A stretch of 51,722 nucleotides of DNA from Gemmatimonadota bacterium (GTDB lineage: Bacteria; Gemmatimonadota; Gemmatimonadetes; Longimicrobiales; Gaopeijiaceae): contig JAPPGF010000022.1 in NCBI GenBank assembly GCA_028875075.1, positions 1-51,722 on the forward strand. The letters run 5' to 3'. The notes beneath the pieces were generated by a model. The model worked only from the letters and a program-made list of their open reading frames with translations. It was not told the origin of the DNA and made no database searches. How positions within the stretch are numbered: the first letter of the stretch is position 1; the number at the start of each line of letters is the position of its first letter. Made by a program: the position numbers and the translations under genes. Of this stretch, positions 42,961 to 50,534 are shown in pieces.

Positions 42961-44711
42961 TGGCCGGGCCCAGTCCCGCTTCCACCCGCCACGACGTCCG
43001 CTACGAGCCCGACGAGCGCCCGCCGCTCCCGATGACCGCCGGGCTCGGCGTGCAATACGCCCTCATCTGCATCGCCAGCATCATTCTGACGCCGACGGTC
43101 GTGATCACCGGCGCGGGGGGCAGCGAAGAGTACCTGTCCTGGGCGGTGTTCGCGGCGCTGCTGGTGAGCGGCATCACGACGGCGATCCAGGCGCGGCGGG
43201 TCGGCCGCATCGGGGCCGGCTACATCCTGGTCATGGGCAGTACGGGCGCGTTCATCGCGGTCAGCGTATCGGCGCTCGAGCAGGGCGGGCCCGGGATGCT
43301 CGCCACGCTCATCATCGCTTCGGCGCTCGTCCAGTTCGTGCTGGCGGCGAGGATGGCGCTCCTGCGGCGGATCTTCACGCCCACGGTCGCCGGAACCGTG
43401 CTGATCCTGATCCCGGTGACGCTCGGCCCGATGATCTTGCGCGAACTCGGGGACGTGCCCGTGGACGCGTCGGCGGCGGCGGGACCGGTCACGGCCGCGG
43501 TCACGCTGCTCGTCATGATCCTGATCCCGCTTCGCTTCACCGGTGCACTGAGACTCTGGGCACCGGCCATCGGAATCATCGCGGGCGGCCTGACCGCGAG
43601 CCTCGGCTTCGGGATCTACGACTTCACGACGGTCCGCGACGCCGCCTGGATCGGGCTTCCGGACATCGCGTACCCCGGGGTCGACTTCAGCTTCAGCCCC
43701 GAATTCTGGGCCCTGCTGCCCTCCTTCATCATGGTGACGCTGGTGGGTGCCATGGACACGCTCGGCGACAGCATCGCGATTCAGCGAGTCTCCTGGAGGC
43801 GGCCGCGTGCGATCGACTTCCGCTCCATCCAGGGCGCAATCTCGGCCGACGGCGTCGGCAATCTGCTCTCCGGCCTGGCGGGGACGGTTCCCAACACGAC
43901 CTACGGCGTGAGCATCAGCGTCGCCGAACTCACCGGCGTCGCGTCGCGGGCGATCGGGATCTCCGTGGGCGTCGTCTTCGTCGCGCTCGCGTTCCTGCCG
44001 AAGTTCGTGAACCTGATCGTGGCGATGCCGGGCCCGGTGGTGGCGGCCTACTTCGTCGTGATCGTCGCACTCATCTTCGTCTTCGGGATGAGGATCCTGC
44101 TGCAGGACGGTCTGGACCACCGGAAGGGCCTCATCGTCGGCGTCGCGTTCTGGATCGGCTTCGCCTTCCAGCTCGACTGGATCTACCCGGAATACTGGCA
44201 GGGCGCGTGGGGCGAACTCCTCGGCAACGGGATGACGGTCGGCGGGTTCGCCGTGATCCTGCTCACGCTGTTCGGGGAGCTGACGGGCGGACGCCGTTCA
44301 CGCCTCAGGACGTGGCTGACGCCCGAGACCTGGCCGGAGGTTGACCGGTTCCTTGTGAAGTTCGCTAAGCGGAAGGGGTGGGGTGAGGATATGGATAGGC
44401 GGCTGCGCGCGGTGGGCGAGGAGACGATGCAGATTCTGACGCGAGGAAAGGCGCAGCAAGCGCCGGAGCCGAGGCGCCGCCTGCTGCTCCTGGCCCGTAG
44501 CGACGGGGACGCGGCCGATCTGGAGTTCATCGCGACAACCGACCAGACGAACCTCGAGGACCAGCTGACGATGCTCACCGAGGTGGCCGGCAACGTGCCG
44601 GTCGACGCCGAGACGCCGCTGCGGCTGCTAAGGCACTACGCGTCGTCGATCCGGCACCAGCAGTACCACGACATCGACATTCTGACGATTCGGGTGGAGA
44701 GGAGCGGGTGA
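42960..44711 (+). CDS. NCS2-type permease with RsbW/GHKL-like C-terminal domain (paralogue 2)
   Basis: 583 residues, the same length as paralogue 1, with its ATG overlapping the decarboxylase stop. It has fourteen-helix NCS2 architecture; the TM8 motif reads AMDTLGDSIAIQRVSWR (Glu to Asp) and the TM10 region reads NTTYGVSISVAELTGVASR. The cytosolic C-terminal domain (~445-583) keeps RFLVKFAKRKGWGEDMDRRL, RAVGEETMQILT and the very conserved RLLRHYASSIRHQQYHDIDI, LTIRV. As in the other copies, the Asn of the kinase N-box and the ATP-lid glycines are absent, so the domain may bind a ligand or partner rather than phosphorylate. Convergent to the TRAP operon. Confidence 0.86.
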   Translation: MAGPSPASTRHDVRYEPDERPPLPMTAGLGVQYALICIASIILTPTVVITGAGGSEEYLSWAVFAALLVSGITTAIQARRVGRIGAGYILVMGSTGAFIAVSVSALEQGGPGMLATLIIASALVQFVLAARMALLRRIFTPTVAGTVLILIPVTLGPMILRELGDVPVDASAAAGPVTAAVTLLVMILIPLRFTGALRLWAPAIGIIAGGLTASLGFGIYDFTTVRDAAWIGLPDIAYPGVDFSFSPEFWALLPSFIMVTLVGAMDTLGDSIAIQRVSWRRPRAIDFRSIQGAISADGVGNLLSGLAGTVPNTTYGVSISVAELTGVASRAIGISVGVVFVALAFLPKFVNLIVAMPGPVVAAYFVVIVALIFVFGMRILLQDGLDHRKGLIVGVAFWIGFAFQLDWIYPEYWQGAWGELLGNGMTVGGFAVILLTLFGELTGGRRSRLRTWLTPETWPEVDRFLVKFAKRKGWGEDMDRRLRAVGEETMQILTRGKAQQAPEPRRRLLLLARSDGDAADLEFIATTDQTNLEDQLTMLTEVAGNVPVDAETPLRLLRHYASSIRHQQYHDIDILTIRVERSG

Positions 44712-44803
44712 GAGGAGCAGCTCACACGTGCTTCACGTTTCAGCTGAACGCCCAGAGTCGGCTCTGCCGCATTCTCTTGCGCGCCACTCAGCCCGGTGGT
44801 CGC

Positions 44804-45853
44804 TCATCGTTGTGCCCCGCTGAACAGACGGATGACTTGGGCGACGGTCAGGTCGCCCACCTGGCGCGTGAGCCCCGCCTCCCGGACAGAGGCAATCCGC
44901 TCCTCGAAGCGGCGCTTTTCGCTTTCCGGAAGATCGATGATCTCGATGCCCGCCTGCTCAGCCATCTGCAGGCCCTCGGCACTCGCGCGTGCCCATGCAG
45001 CGGCTCCGGCCAGGGACAGGGAGGCATCTGCAACTTCGTCGATCCAGCCCCGCTGCTCGCGAGAAAGGGCGTCGTATACCTCCTGATTCATCAGCAGAAC
45101 GAACGGCAGTCCGGACGCAGGCAGCCAGGTGGTCAGGTACGAGGCCGGTTCGTGGAGCTGGAATGCGACGATGCCCGAAAGAGAGATGGCGACCCCGTCG
45201 ATGACCCCGGTGGTCAAACTCTGGTGGACAACCGTACCGGGCTGCATGACGGCGCTTGCGCCGAGCGCTTCGACGAACGGGATGGCGCTCCGGGTCGAGA
45301 CCCGGACCTTGAGGCCGCGCATGTCTTCGAGTGTCCGCACCGGTCTGTCGCGGGTGAGTAGCACCGGGGCGTCGTTGGCCCAGATCGCCAGAACCCTGGC
45401 CTCGTACTCCGGCTCCAGAACCGACCGAGCCCGCCGCAGGGCCTCGGTACATTCCATCGCGGTCTTGCAGACGCCCGGGTAGGCGATCAGGTCGGTTATC
45501 GGAAAGAGGTCGGCGGTGTAGGCAGGAACGGCAAGAGCGATATCGGCCACGCCGCTCAGCAGCATCGAGTACTGCGCCGGCGCCGACGAGTTCAGGACAC
45601 CTGAGGGGAACTGCCTGACGGTGAGTCTGCCGCCCGAGAGCTCCGCGAGCTTTCGGGCCAACGGCGTGAACATCGCCTCGTTCAGGGCGTGATCCGCCGG
45701 CAGGAAGTGCGCCAGCGACAGTTCGCGAATGTCGGACACCGGTCCGCATCCGCCGACAATCGGCAATCCGGCCGCGAGCGCGAGGATCAGCCTCGTCGTC
45801 GCCGCTTGGAGACCCCGGTGGAGTCGGAGCCGCGGACAGCCAGAATTGTCCAT
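44804..45853 (-). CDS. TRAP transporter solute-binding lipoprotein (DctP family)
   Basis: 349 residues from ATG 45853, which gives a lipoprotein signal (GLPIVGGC). A start at 45952, three bases after the upstream stop, would fit coupling but adds 33 odd residues before the signal. DctP features: LSLAHFLPADHALNEAMFTP, LAELSGGRLTVRQFPSGVLN, LEDMRGLKVRVSTRSAIPFV (with the Arg that binds carboxylate) and GVIDGVAISLSGIVAFQLHE. It binds an organic acid in the periplasm and delivers it to the DctQM pair. It is the last gene of the NCS2-dctQ-dctM-dctP operon. Confidence 0.9.
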   Translation of the reverse strand: MDNSGCPRLRLHRGLQAATTRLILALAAGLPIVGGCGPVSDIRELSLAHFLPADHALNEAMFTPLARKLAELSGGRLTVRQFPSGVLNSSAPAQYSMLLSGVADIALAVPAYTADLFPITDLIAYPGVCKTAMECTEALRRARSVLEPEYEARVLAIWANDAPVLLTRDRPVRTLEDMRGLKVRVSTRSAIPFVEALGASAVMQPGTVVHQSLTTGVIDGVAISLSGIVAFQLHEPASYLTTWLPASGLPFVLLMNQEVYDALSREQRGWIDEVADASLSLAGAAAWARASAEGLQMAEQAGIEIIDLPESEKRRFEERIASVREAGLTRQVGDLTVAQVIRLFSGAQR

Positions 45854-45955
45854 GTCGCAAAACTGGTGGCGCCGGACCGGTGACGCGAGGTGTCTGGGCA
45901 GCCGACGCGGGATCTGCGCCGGAACCGAAGCCGCACGCCCGCCGCTTGGCATCCC

Positions 45956-47260
45956 TCACCCGTACATGGCGTTCGGCAGCAAGGTGGCGAGGCGTGGAAA
46001 GAGCGCGATCAGAATCAGCGTCGCGAACAGTGCAAGCCAGAACGGTGCGACGCCGCGGAACATCGTGTGCAACGGCACGTCGGGGGCCACGCCCTTCACC
46101 ACGAAGATGTTCAGCCCGACCGGAGGCGAGATCAGACCCATCTCCAGCGTGATGACGATCATCACGCCGAACCAGATCATGTCGACACCCAGCGACTCGA
46201 GAATCGGCTGAACCAGGGGAACGGCCAGCACCAGCATCGCGAATCCGTCGAGAAAGGTGCCGAGCACGACGAACATGACCAGTACCAGCGCGACTACCTG
46301 GGCACCCGAGAATCCCTGTTGGCCTACCCACTCGGACGCCAAGAACGCGATCCCGGTCAAACCCAGGAAGACCTTGAACACGAAAGCACCGAACAACACC
46401 AGGAAGGCGGTGCCGCTCGCCTTCAGCGTGGTGCTGATCACCTCGTTCACGGTCTTCCAGTTCAAGGCACGCCGCACACAGGCCGCGACCAACGTCAGGA
46501 GCGCCCCCACTCCAGCCGCCTCGATGGCGGAGAAGACTCCAGCGTAGATGCCGCCGATGGTCACGACGACGATGCCCAGGATCCACACGGCGCTCGCCGT
46601 GGCGCCGAGCCGATCCCGCCACGGAACGGACTCCGTAGCGTGCGGCGCCGTGGCCGGCTCGCGTCTGACGACGATCCAGACAGTCAGGACGAACAGAGCC
46701 GTGAGCAGGATCCCGGGGATCACACCGGCCATGAACAGGCGTCCGATGCTCTCCTCGGTGATGATTCCGTAAATGACCAGGCCCGCCGACGGCGGGATAA
46801 GTATGCCGAGCGTCCCCCCGGCGGCGATGACACCCGTCGCCAGCGAATCGGCGTACTTGTACCGGCGCATTTCGGGAAGCGACACACGCCCCATGGTCAG
46901 CGCGGCGGCCAGCGACGATCCCGAAAGGGCGGAGAATCCGGCACACGCGATGATCGACGCGGACGCGAGGCTGCCCCTGACACGGCCGACCCAGCTGTGA
47001 GCGGCACGGTACAGGTCCTGGCTCATCCCGGAGATCACTGCCAGGTTCCCCATCAGCATGAACAGGGGCAGGATGGTGAGGGAATACCTCGAAGCCACCG
47101 CGAACACCTCCCCGGCCAGCACCGCCACGACCGCGCCCGGGCGGATCGCAGCGATGCCGGCGACGCCCACGATCAGCATCGCCAGTCCCACGGGCACCCG
47201 GATCACGAGCAGCACCAGGAGGGCGAGGAATCCGAGCAAGGCGATGCCGCTTCCGTCCAT
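45956..47260 (-). CDS. TRAP transporter large permease (DctM family)
   Basis: 434 residues. ATG 47260 overlaps the stop of dctQ (TGATG). Twelve or more membrane helices; family hallmarks are IRVPVGLAMLIVGVAGIAAI, LTILPLFMLMGNLAVISGMS, FSALSGSSLAAALTMGRVSL, GVIAAGGTLGILIPPSAGLV and LISPPVGLNIFVVKGVAPDV. It couples solute import to the sodium gradient. The length and all signature blocks are normal, so the transporter looks functional. Confidence 0.93.
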   Translation of the reverse strand: MDGSGIALLGFLALLVLLVIRVPVGLAMLIVGVAGIAAIRPGAVVAVLAGEVFAVASRYSLTILPLFMLMGNLAVISGMSQDLYRAAHSWVGRVRGSLASASIIACAGFSALSGSSLAAALTMGRVSLPEMRRYKYADSLATGVIAAGGTLGILIPPSAGLVIYGIITEESIGRLFMAGVIPGILLTALFVLTVWIVVRREPATAPHATESVPWRDRLGATASAVWILGIVVVTIGGIYAGVFSAIEAAGVGALLTLVAACVRRALNWKTVNEVISTTLKASGTAFLVLFGAFVFKVFLGLTGIAFLASEWVGQQGFSGAQVVALVLVMFVVLGTFLDGFAMLVLAVPLVQPILESLGVDMIWFGVMIVITLEMGLISPPVGLNIFVVKGVAPDVPLHTMFRGVAPFWLALFATLILIALFPRLATLLPNAMYG

Positions 47261-47799
47261 CAGTCGGCTGGTTCGTTGGGGTCTTCGGCGTTCCAGGTCG
47301 CAAGGCCCAGAAGCAATTGGGAAGCGAGCAGCACCGTGTAGGCCGCGAGGGACGCGCCGAGCGCGTAGTAGAACGGCATGTGGGAGATCGAGACGCTGGG
47401 GGTCGCAGCCCCGCAGGACGCTCCGCAACTGCCGTGAACGAACAGAGCGTACGCGGCGGTGGCGGTCACGGCCACGCTCAGAAGCCGGGCGACGGCGTCC
47501 GTGTATCTGGTCACGCGCCGTCCCGCGAGGCGCGCGACCAGGTTCACTGAGACGTGGGAGCCCTCACGGGCTCCGTAGATGATCGCCGCCGCCACGACCA
47601 CCGCGAGCGAGATGGTCGAGACGTCCTCGGCCCAGAGTAGAGAATCGTTCAGGACGTAGCGCCAGAAGACCTCGGCCACGGTAATCCCGAGCAGCACGGC
47701 CAGGGCGATACCGCCCAGAACTGCGAACCCGCCAGCCAGGCGGCGACACTGCGACTCCGCCCGCGCGAAGCGGTCTCGATGTCTCTCGAAAAAAATCAT
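47260..47799 (-). CDS. TRAP transporter small permease (DctQ family)
   Basis: 179 residues from ATG 47799, whose ATGA overlaps the stop of the 38-codon ORF upstream. Four membrane helices: GGFAVLGGIALAVLLGITVA, then VFWRYVLNDSLLWAEDVSTI (the DctQ WxxE signature), SLAVVVAAAIIYGAREGSHV, LLSVAVTATAAYALFVHGSC and YYALGASLAAYTVLLASQLL. A CGASCGA pair in the third loop is unusual for the family. It forms the membrane complex with DctM. Confidence 0.9.
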   Translation of the reverse strand: MIFFERHRDRFARAESQCRRLAGGFAVLGGIALAVLLGITVAEVFWRYVLNDSLLWAEDVSTISLAVVVAAAIIYGAREGSHVSVNLVARLAGRRVTRYTDAVARLLSVAVTATAAYALFVHGSCGASCGAATPSVSISHMPFYYALGASLAAYTVLLASQLLLGLATWNAEDPNEPAD

Positions 47800-47912
47800 G
47801 CCTTCAGATTGAGGCCGAAACGTGTTCCCGGCCATGCTGTCGACCGGGGGGCTCCCAGCCAGGCGGCGTCCCCTGTCAGCGCGGACAGGTCGGCGAATCC
47901 CCCGTCGCTCAT
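47796..47912 (-). CDS. 38-codon ORF overlapped at both ends in the TRAP operon
   Basis: MSDGGFADLSALTGDAAWLG and 18 more residues. Its ATG overlaps the preceding frame's TGA (ATGA) and its TGA overlaps the dctQ ATG (ATGA). Such double coupling is what genuine operon members show. The family is not recognised; it may alternatively be the tail of the frameshifted gene before it. Confidence 0.4.
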   Translation of the reverse strand: MSDGGFADLSALTGDAAWLGAPRSTAWPGTRFGLNLKA

Positions 47913-48165
47913 CGGCTCGGCCGCCCGGGTCTGGCGCGCTCCTGCGGGTCGTACGGCAGGGCGTCGGCTCGCGCAGGCCCAGGCCGCTGCAGTACTGCCC
48001 GATCTCAAAGTCGTTCGGGTCGGCCGCTTGCACGACCGAGCCGGTCCCCTCGGCCAAGTCGTGCTTGAACATGATCCGGGGCAGCTTGCTCTGCGCCCGG
48101 GCACGACGCCCGCTCTTCTTGGGCGGAGGGGCGATCCGTAAGGTAGCGGTGCCTGAGCGCGACAA
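47909..48165 (-). pseudogene. Frameshifted or unusual ORF between NCS2 and dctQ
   Basis: From TTG 48165 one frame reads TLRIAPPPKKSGRRARAQSK, LPRIMFKHDLAEGTGSVVQA, ADPNDFEIGQYCSGLGLRE, then DALPYDPQERARPGRPSR and a stop in a frame reached by one missing base. Lys-rich and well-balanced composition argue for past coding. A GGGAGGAGG ribosome site stands near 48200, just after the NCS2 stop, though no good start codon follows. The family is unknown. Confidence 0.35.
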
Positions 48166-48214
48166 GCCTGTGGGTCAGGCTGCCCGCGCGAGGATCAGCC
48201 TCCTCCCGGCTGCT

Positions 48215-49987
48215 TCAGGACCCGCTCCGGGCGGCGCGGGAGACGCGGAGAGTCAAGATGTCCATGTCGTGAAACTGCTGGTGCCGGACCGAAGACGCGA
48301 GGTGTTTGAGCAGCCGAAGCGAGATTTCGTGCTCAATGCGGGCCGCCACGGTCTCCTCTTCGAGCCACGCCAGACGGTCCTGAAGATTGAGTTCGCCGCC
48401 ACCCGCCGCCCCCACCCGGAACTCGAGCACGGCTTCGCCCTCCTCCTCGCGCGCGGTCAGCAGCAACTTGCGTTCCGCATGCCCGGATCCTTCCTCCGCA
48501 CCACCCGTTTCCTCGCGCGACTGCATGAGCGTGAGCAACGCCTCCTCGGTTGCCGCATCGAGCCGCCCCACGACCGCTTCCAGGCCGCTGCGGGCGGCGA
48601 ACGTCTGAATGAACTCCCTGATCCGGGGCAGTTCGGCCACGTCGAGCTTGCCCCTGAACTGGCGCTTCCGCCGTACCGTGAGTGCCGTGAGGAGCAGCGC
48701 CACCAATCCCCCCGTGGTCAGCCCGTTGCTCACCAGACCGCCCGCGAACTCCTGGAAAAACGCAGGGAAGATCATGTCGAATTCGAACACGACACCGGTC
48801 CAGAACGAAACGCCCGCGATCAGGGCGTTGCGCGGGTTCTCGCCCATGCTCCTCACGACTTCGCGCATACCGACAGTGAAGAGCGTTGCCATGACCATGG
48901 CGATGGACGCGGACACGACGGCGGCAGGAATGGCGAGGATGACAGCGAGCGCCTTGGGCAGGAAGGCCAGGACCAGGAAGACCAATCCGGCCGCGACGCC
49001 GATGCCGCGCGCCGCGGCGCCGGTGACTTCGACGGCGGCCACTGCGGGCGCGTGGGGCGTGTTGGGCATCGTTCCCGCGAGGCCTGCCAGCAGATTCCCG
49101 GCGCCCTCGGCGGCCACGGCCCGCTGCACCGCACGAAAATCGATGGCCCGGGACCGGCGCCACGCCACACGCTGGGCGGCGACGGCGACGGCGACCGACT
49201 TGGTCGAACCGACCAGGGCCACGAAAAGGAATGCGGGCAGCAGCGTCCAGAACGGCGGTCCGAAGCGGAGATCCAGTCCGGGCGGCCGGACGGACGGGGT
49301 GCCGATCCAGGCGGCATCGGCTACCCGCCCGATGTCGTAGATTCCGAAGAACGCACCGGCCAGGGCACCGGCGACGATGCCGGCGGCAGGTGCCCACAGG
49401 CGCACAGTCCCGCGCCCCGTCAGCACCATCACCAGGATGGTGGAGATCGTCACGGCGGCGCTCAGCGGGGCGGCGTGCGCAGGGGCTCCGGGCGGTAGTT
49501 CGTTCAGCATGTCGAAGAGAATCGGCATCACGGTGACGGGAAGGAGCATGATCACCGTCCCCGTGACGATGGGCGTAAGAACCCGGTGCAGCAGCGAGAG
49601 CCGCGCGGAAAGCGCTGCCTGGGCGAGTGCCGAGACGACGACCAGGGTGGCGAGCAGCCCCGGCCCTCCCAGAATGAGAGCCTCCGCGCAAACGGCGATG
49701 AAGATCGCCGAGCTGACGTGCGTCAGAGCGTAACCCGCACCGATCCGGCCGACCCGCACGCCCTGCAGGATCCCGGCAACGCCGCATGCCAGGACGGAGG
49801 CGAACACCCCCCAGAACATGAACTCCTCGGCGCCGCCGGCCCGAAACACGATCATCGGCATCAGCACCACCCCGTTGATGGCCAGGGCGGCGAGCTGCAA
49901 GCCAAGACCCAGTGCGAGCGGCGCGGGAATCCGGTCGTCCGCCTCGTAGCGCAGTTCGTCGTCGGAGCCGGACTGCGAGAACTTCAC
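48215..49987 (-). CDS. NCS2-type permease with RsbW/GHKL-like C-terminal domain (paralogue 3, divergent)
   Basis: 590 residues from GTG 49987 behind AGGGAAG. It has the same two-part build as the other copies but is more divergent. The TM8 acidic residue is lost (GSTKSVAVAVAAQRVAWR instead of E-T-I-G-D) and the TM10 motif reads NTPHAPAVAAVEVTGAAAR. The C-terminal domain keeps REFIQTFAARSGLEAVVGRL, DAATEEALLTLM and RLLKHLASSVRHQQFHDMDI, LTLRV, with a small Glu/Gly-rich insert (EETGGAEEGSGHAE). It is the first gene of a leftward operon with dctQ, dctM and dctP. With key transport residues changed, it may act as a sensor or move a different solute. Confidence 0.84.
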   Translation of the reverse strand: MKFSQSGSDDELRYEADDRIPAPLALGLGLQLAALAINGVVLMPMIVFRAGGAEEFMFWGVFASVLACGVAGILQGVRVGRIGAGYALTHVSSAIFIAVCAEALILGGPGLLATLVVVSALAQAALSARLSLLHRVLTPIVTGTVIMLLPVTVMPILFDMLNELPPGAPAHAAPLSAAVTISTILVMVLTGRGTVRLWAPAAGIVAGALAGAFFGIYDIGRVADAAWIGTPSVRPPGLDLRFGPPFWTLLPAFLFVALVGSTKSVAVAVAAQRVAWRRSRAIDFRAVQRAVAAEGAGNLLAGLAGTMPNTPHAPAVAAVEVTGAAARGIGVAAGLVFLVLAFLPKALAVILAIPAAVVSASIAMVMATLFTVGMREVVRSMGENPRNALIAGVSFWTGVVFEFDMIFPAFFQEFAGGLVSNGLTTGGLVALLLTALTVRRKRQFRGKLDVAELPRIREFIQTFAARSGLEAVVGRLDAATEEALLTLMQSREETGGAEEGSGHAERKLLLTAREEEGEAVLEFRVGAAGGGELNLQDRLAWLEEETVAARIEHEISLRLLKHLASSVRHQQFHDMDILTLRVSRAARSGS

Positions 49988-50194
49988 GTGGCTTCCCTAA
50001 CTGCTCCAGACCGATTTGCCCACTCGGACATCAACACGTTATCGTGCCCCTGCTAGGCGACCAACCGGCAAGAAACCGACGCGAACGCGACCACCACAGT
50101 GGACTGGGCGGGTCGGTCCGGCACGACCGAGCGTTCGAGTTGACACCCACCGTGCCGCGACCTCAGGCGGTACACTATCGAAAGGAACACGCCA

Positions 50195-50494
50195 ATGTAC
50201 GTTGCTGCATTCGTCACCAACAAGCCTGGAGCAGCGCGAGCCCGGAGCGAGACGCGCGACGCGTTTGTGGCCTATCTGCGCAGCCATCCGGCACATCCGG
50301 ACGTCGTTGTGCATCACGCCGGGCCGACGCTCGCCGACGACGGCGAGAGCGTTGTCGGGCTGCTGCTGGTGATGGAGACCCCCTCGCTCGATGCGGCGCG
50401 CGCGTTCCTGGCCGACAGCCCGTATGCCAAGGCGGACGTGTTCTCCGAATGCACCGTGCGCGCATGGGATTGGACGACGGGACGCCCCAGCTAG
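50195..50494 (+). CDS. YciI-family protein
   Basis: 99 residues, ATG 50195 after AAAGGA. Ferredoxin-like YCII domain: RSETRDAFVAYLRSHPAHPD, VVVHHAGPTLADDGESVVGL, LLVMETPSLDAARAFLADSP and YAKADVFSECTVRAWDW. The catalytic-type His/Asp pair of some YCII enzymes has a counterpart in HHAGP...D. The family includes dehydrochlorinase-like and unknown small enzymes; no substrate is implied. It precedes the TonB receptor by 40 bases, possibly in the same transcript. Confidence 0.88.
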   Translation: MYVAAFVTNKPGAARARSETRDAFVAYLRSHPAHPDVVVHHAGPTLADDGESVVGLLLVMETPSLDAARAFLADSPYAKADVFSECTVRAWDWTTGRPS

Positions 50495-50534
50495 CGAGAC
50501 GTCTGGCGCGGGGGCGCTGACTCAATTCAGTCTC

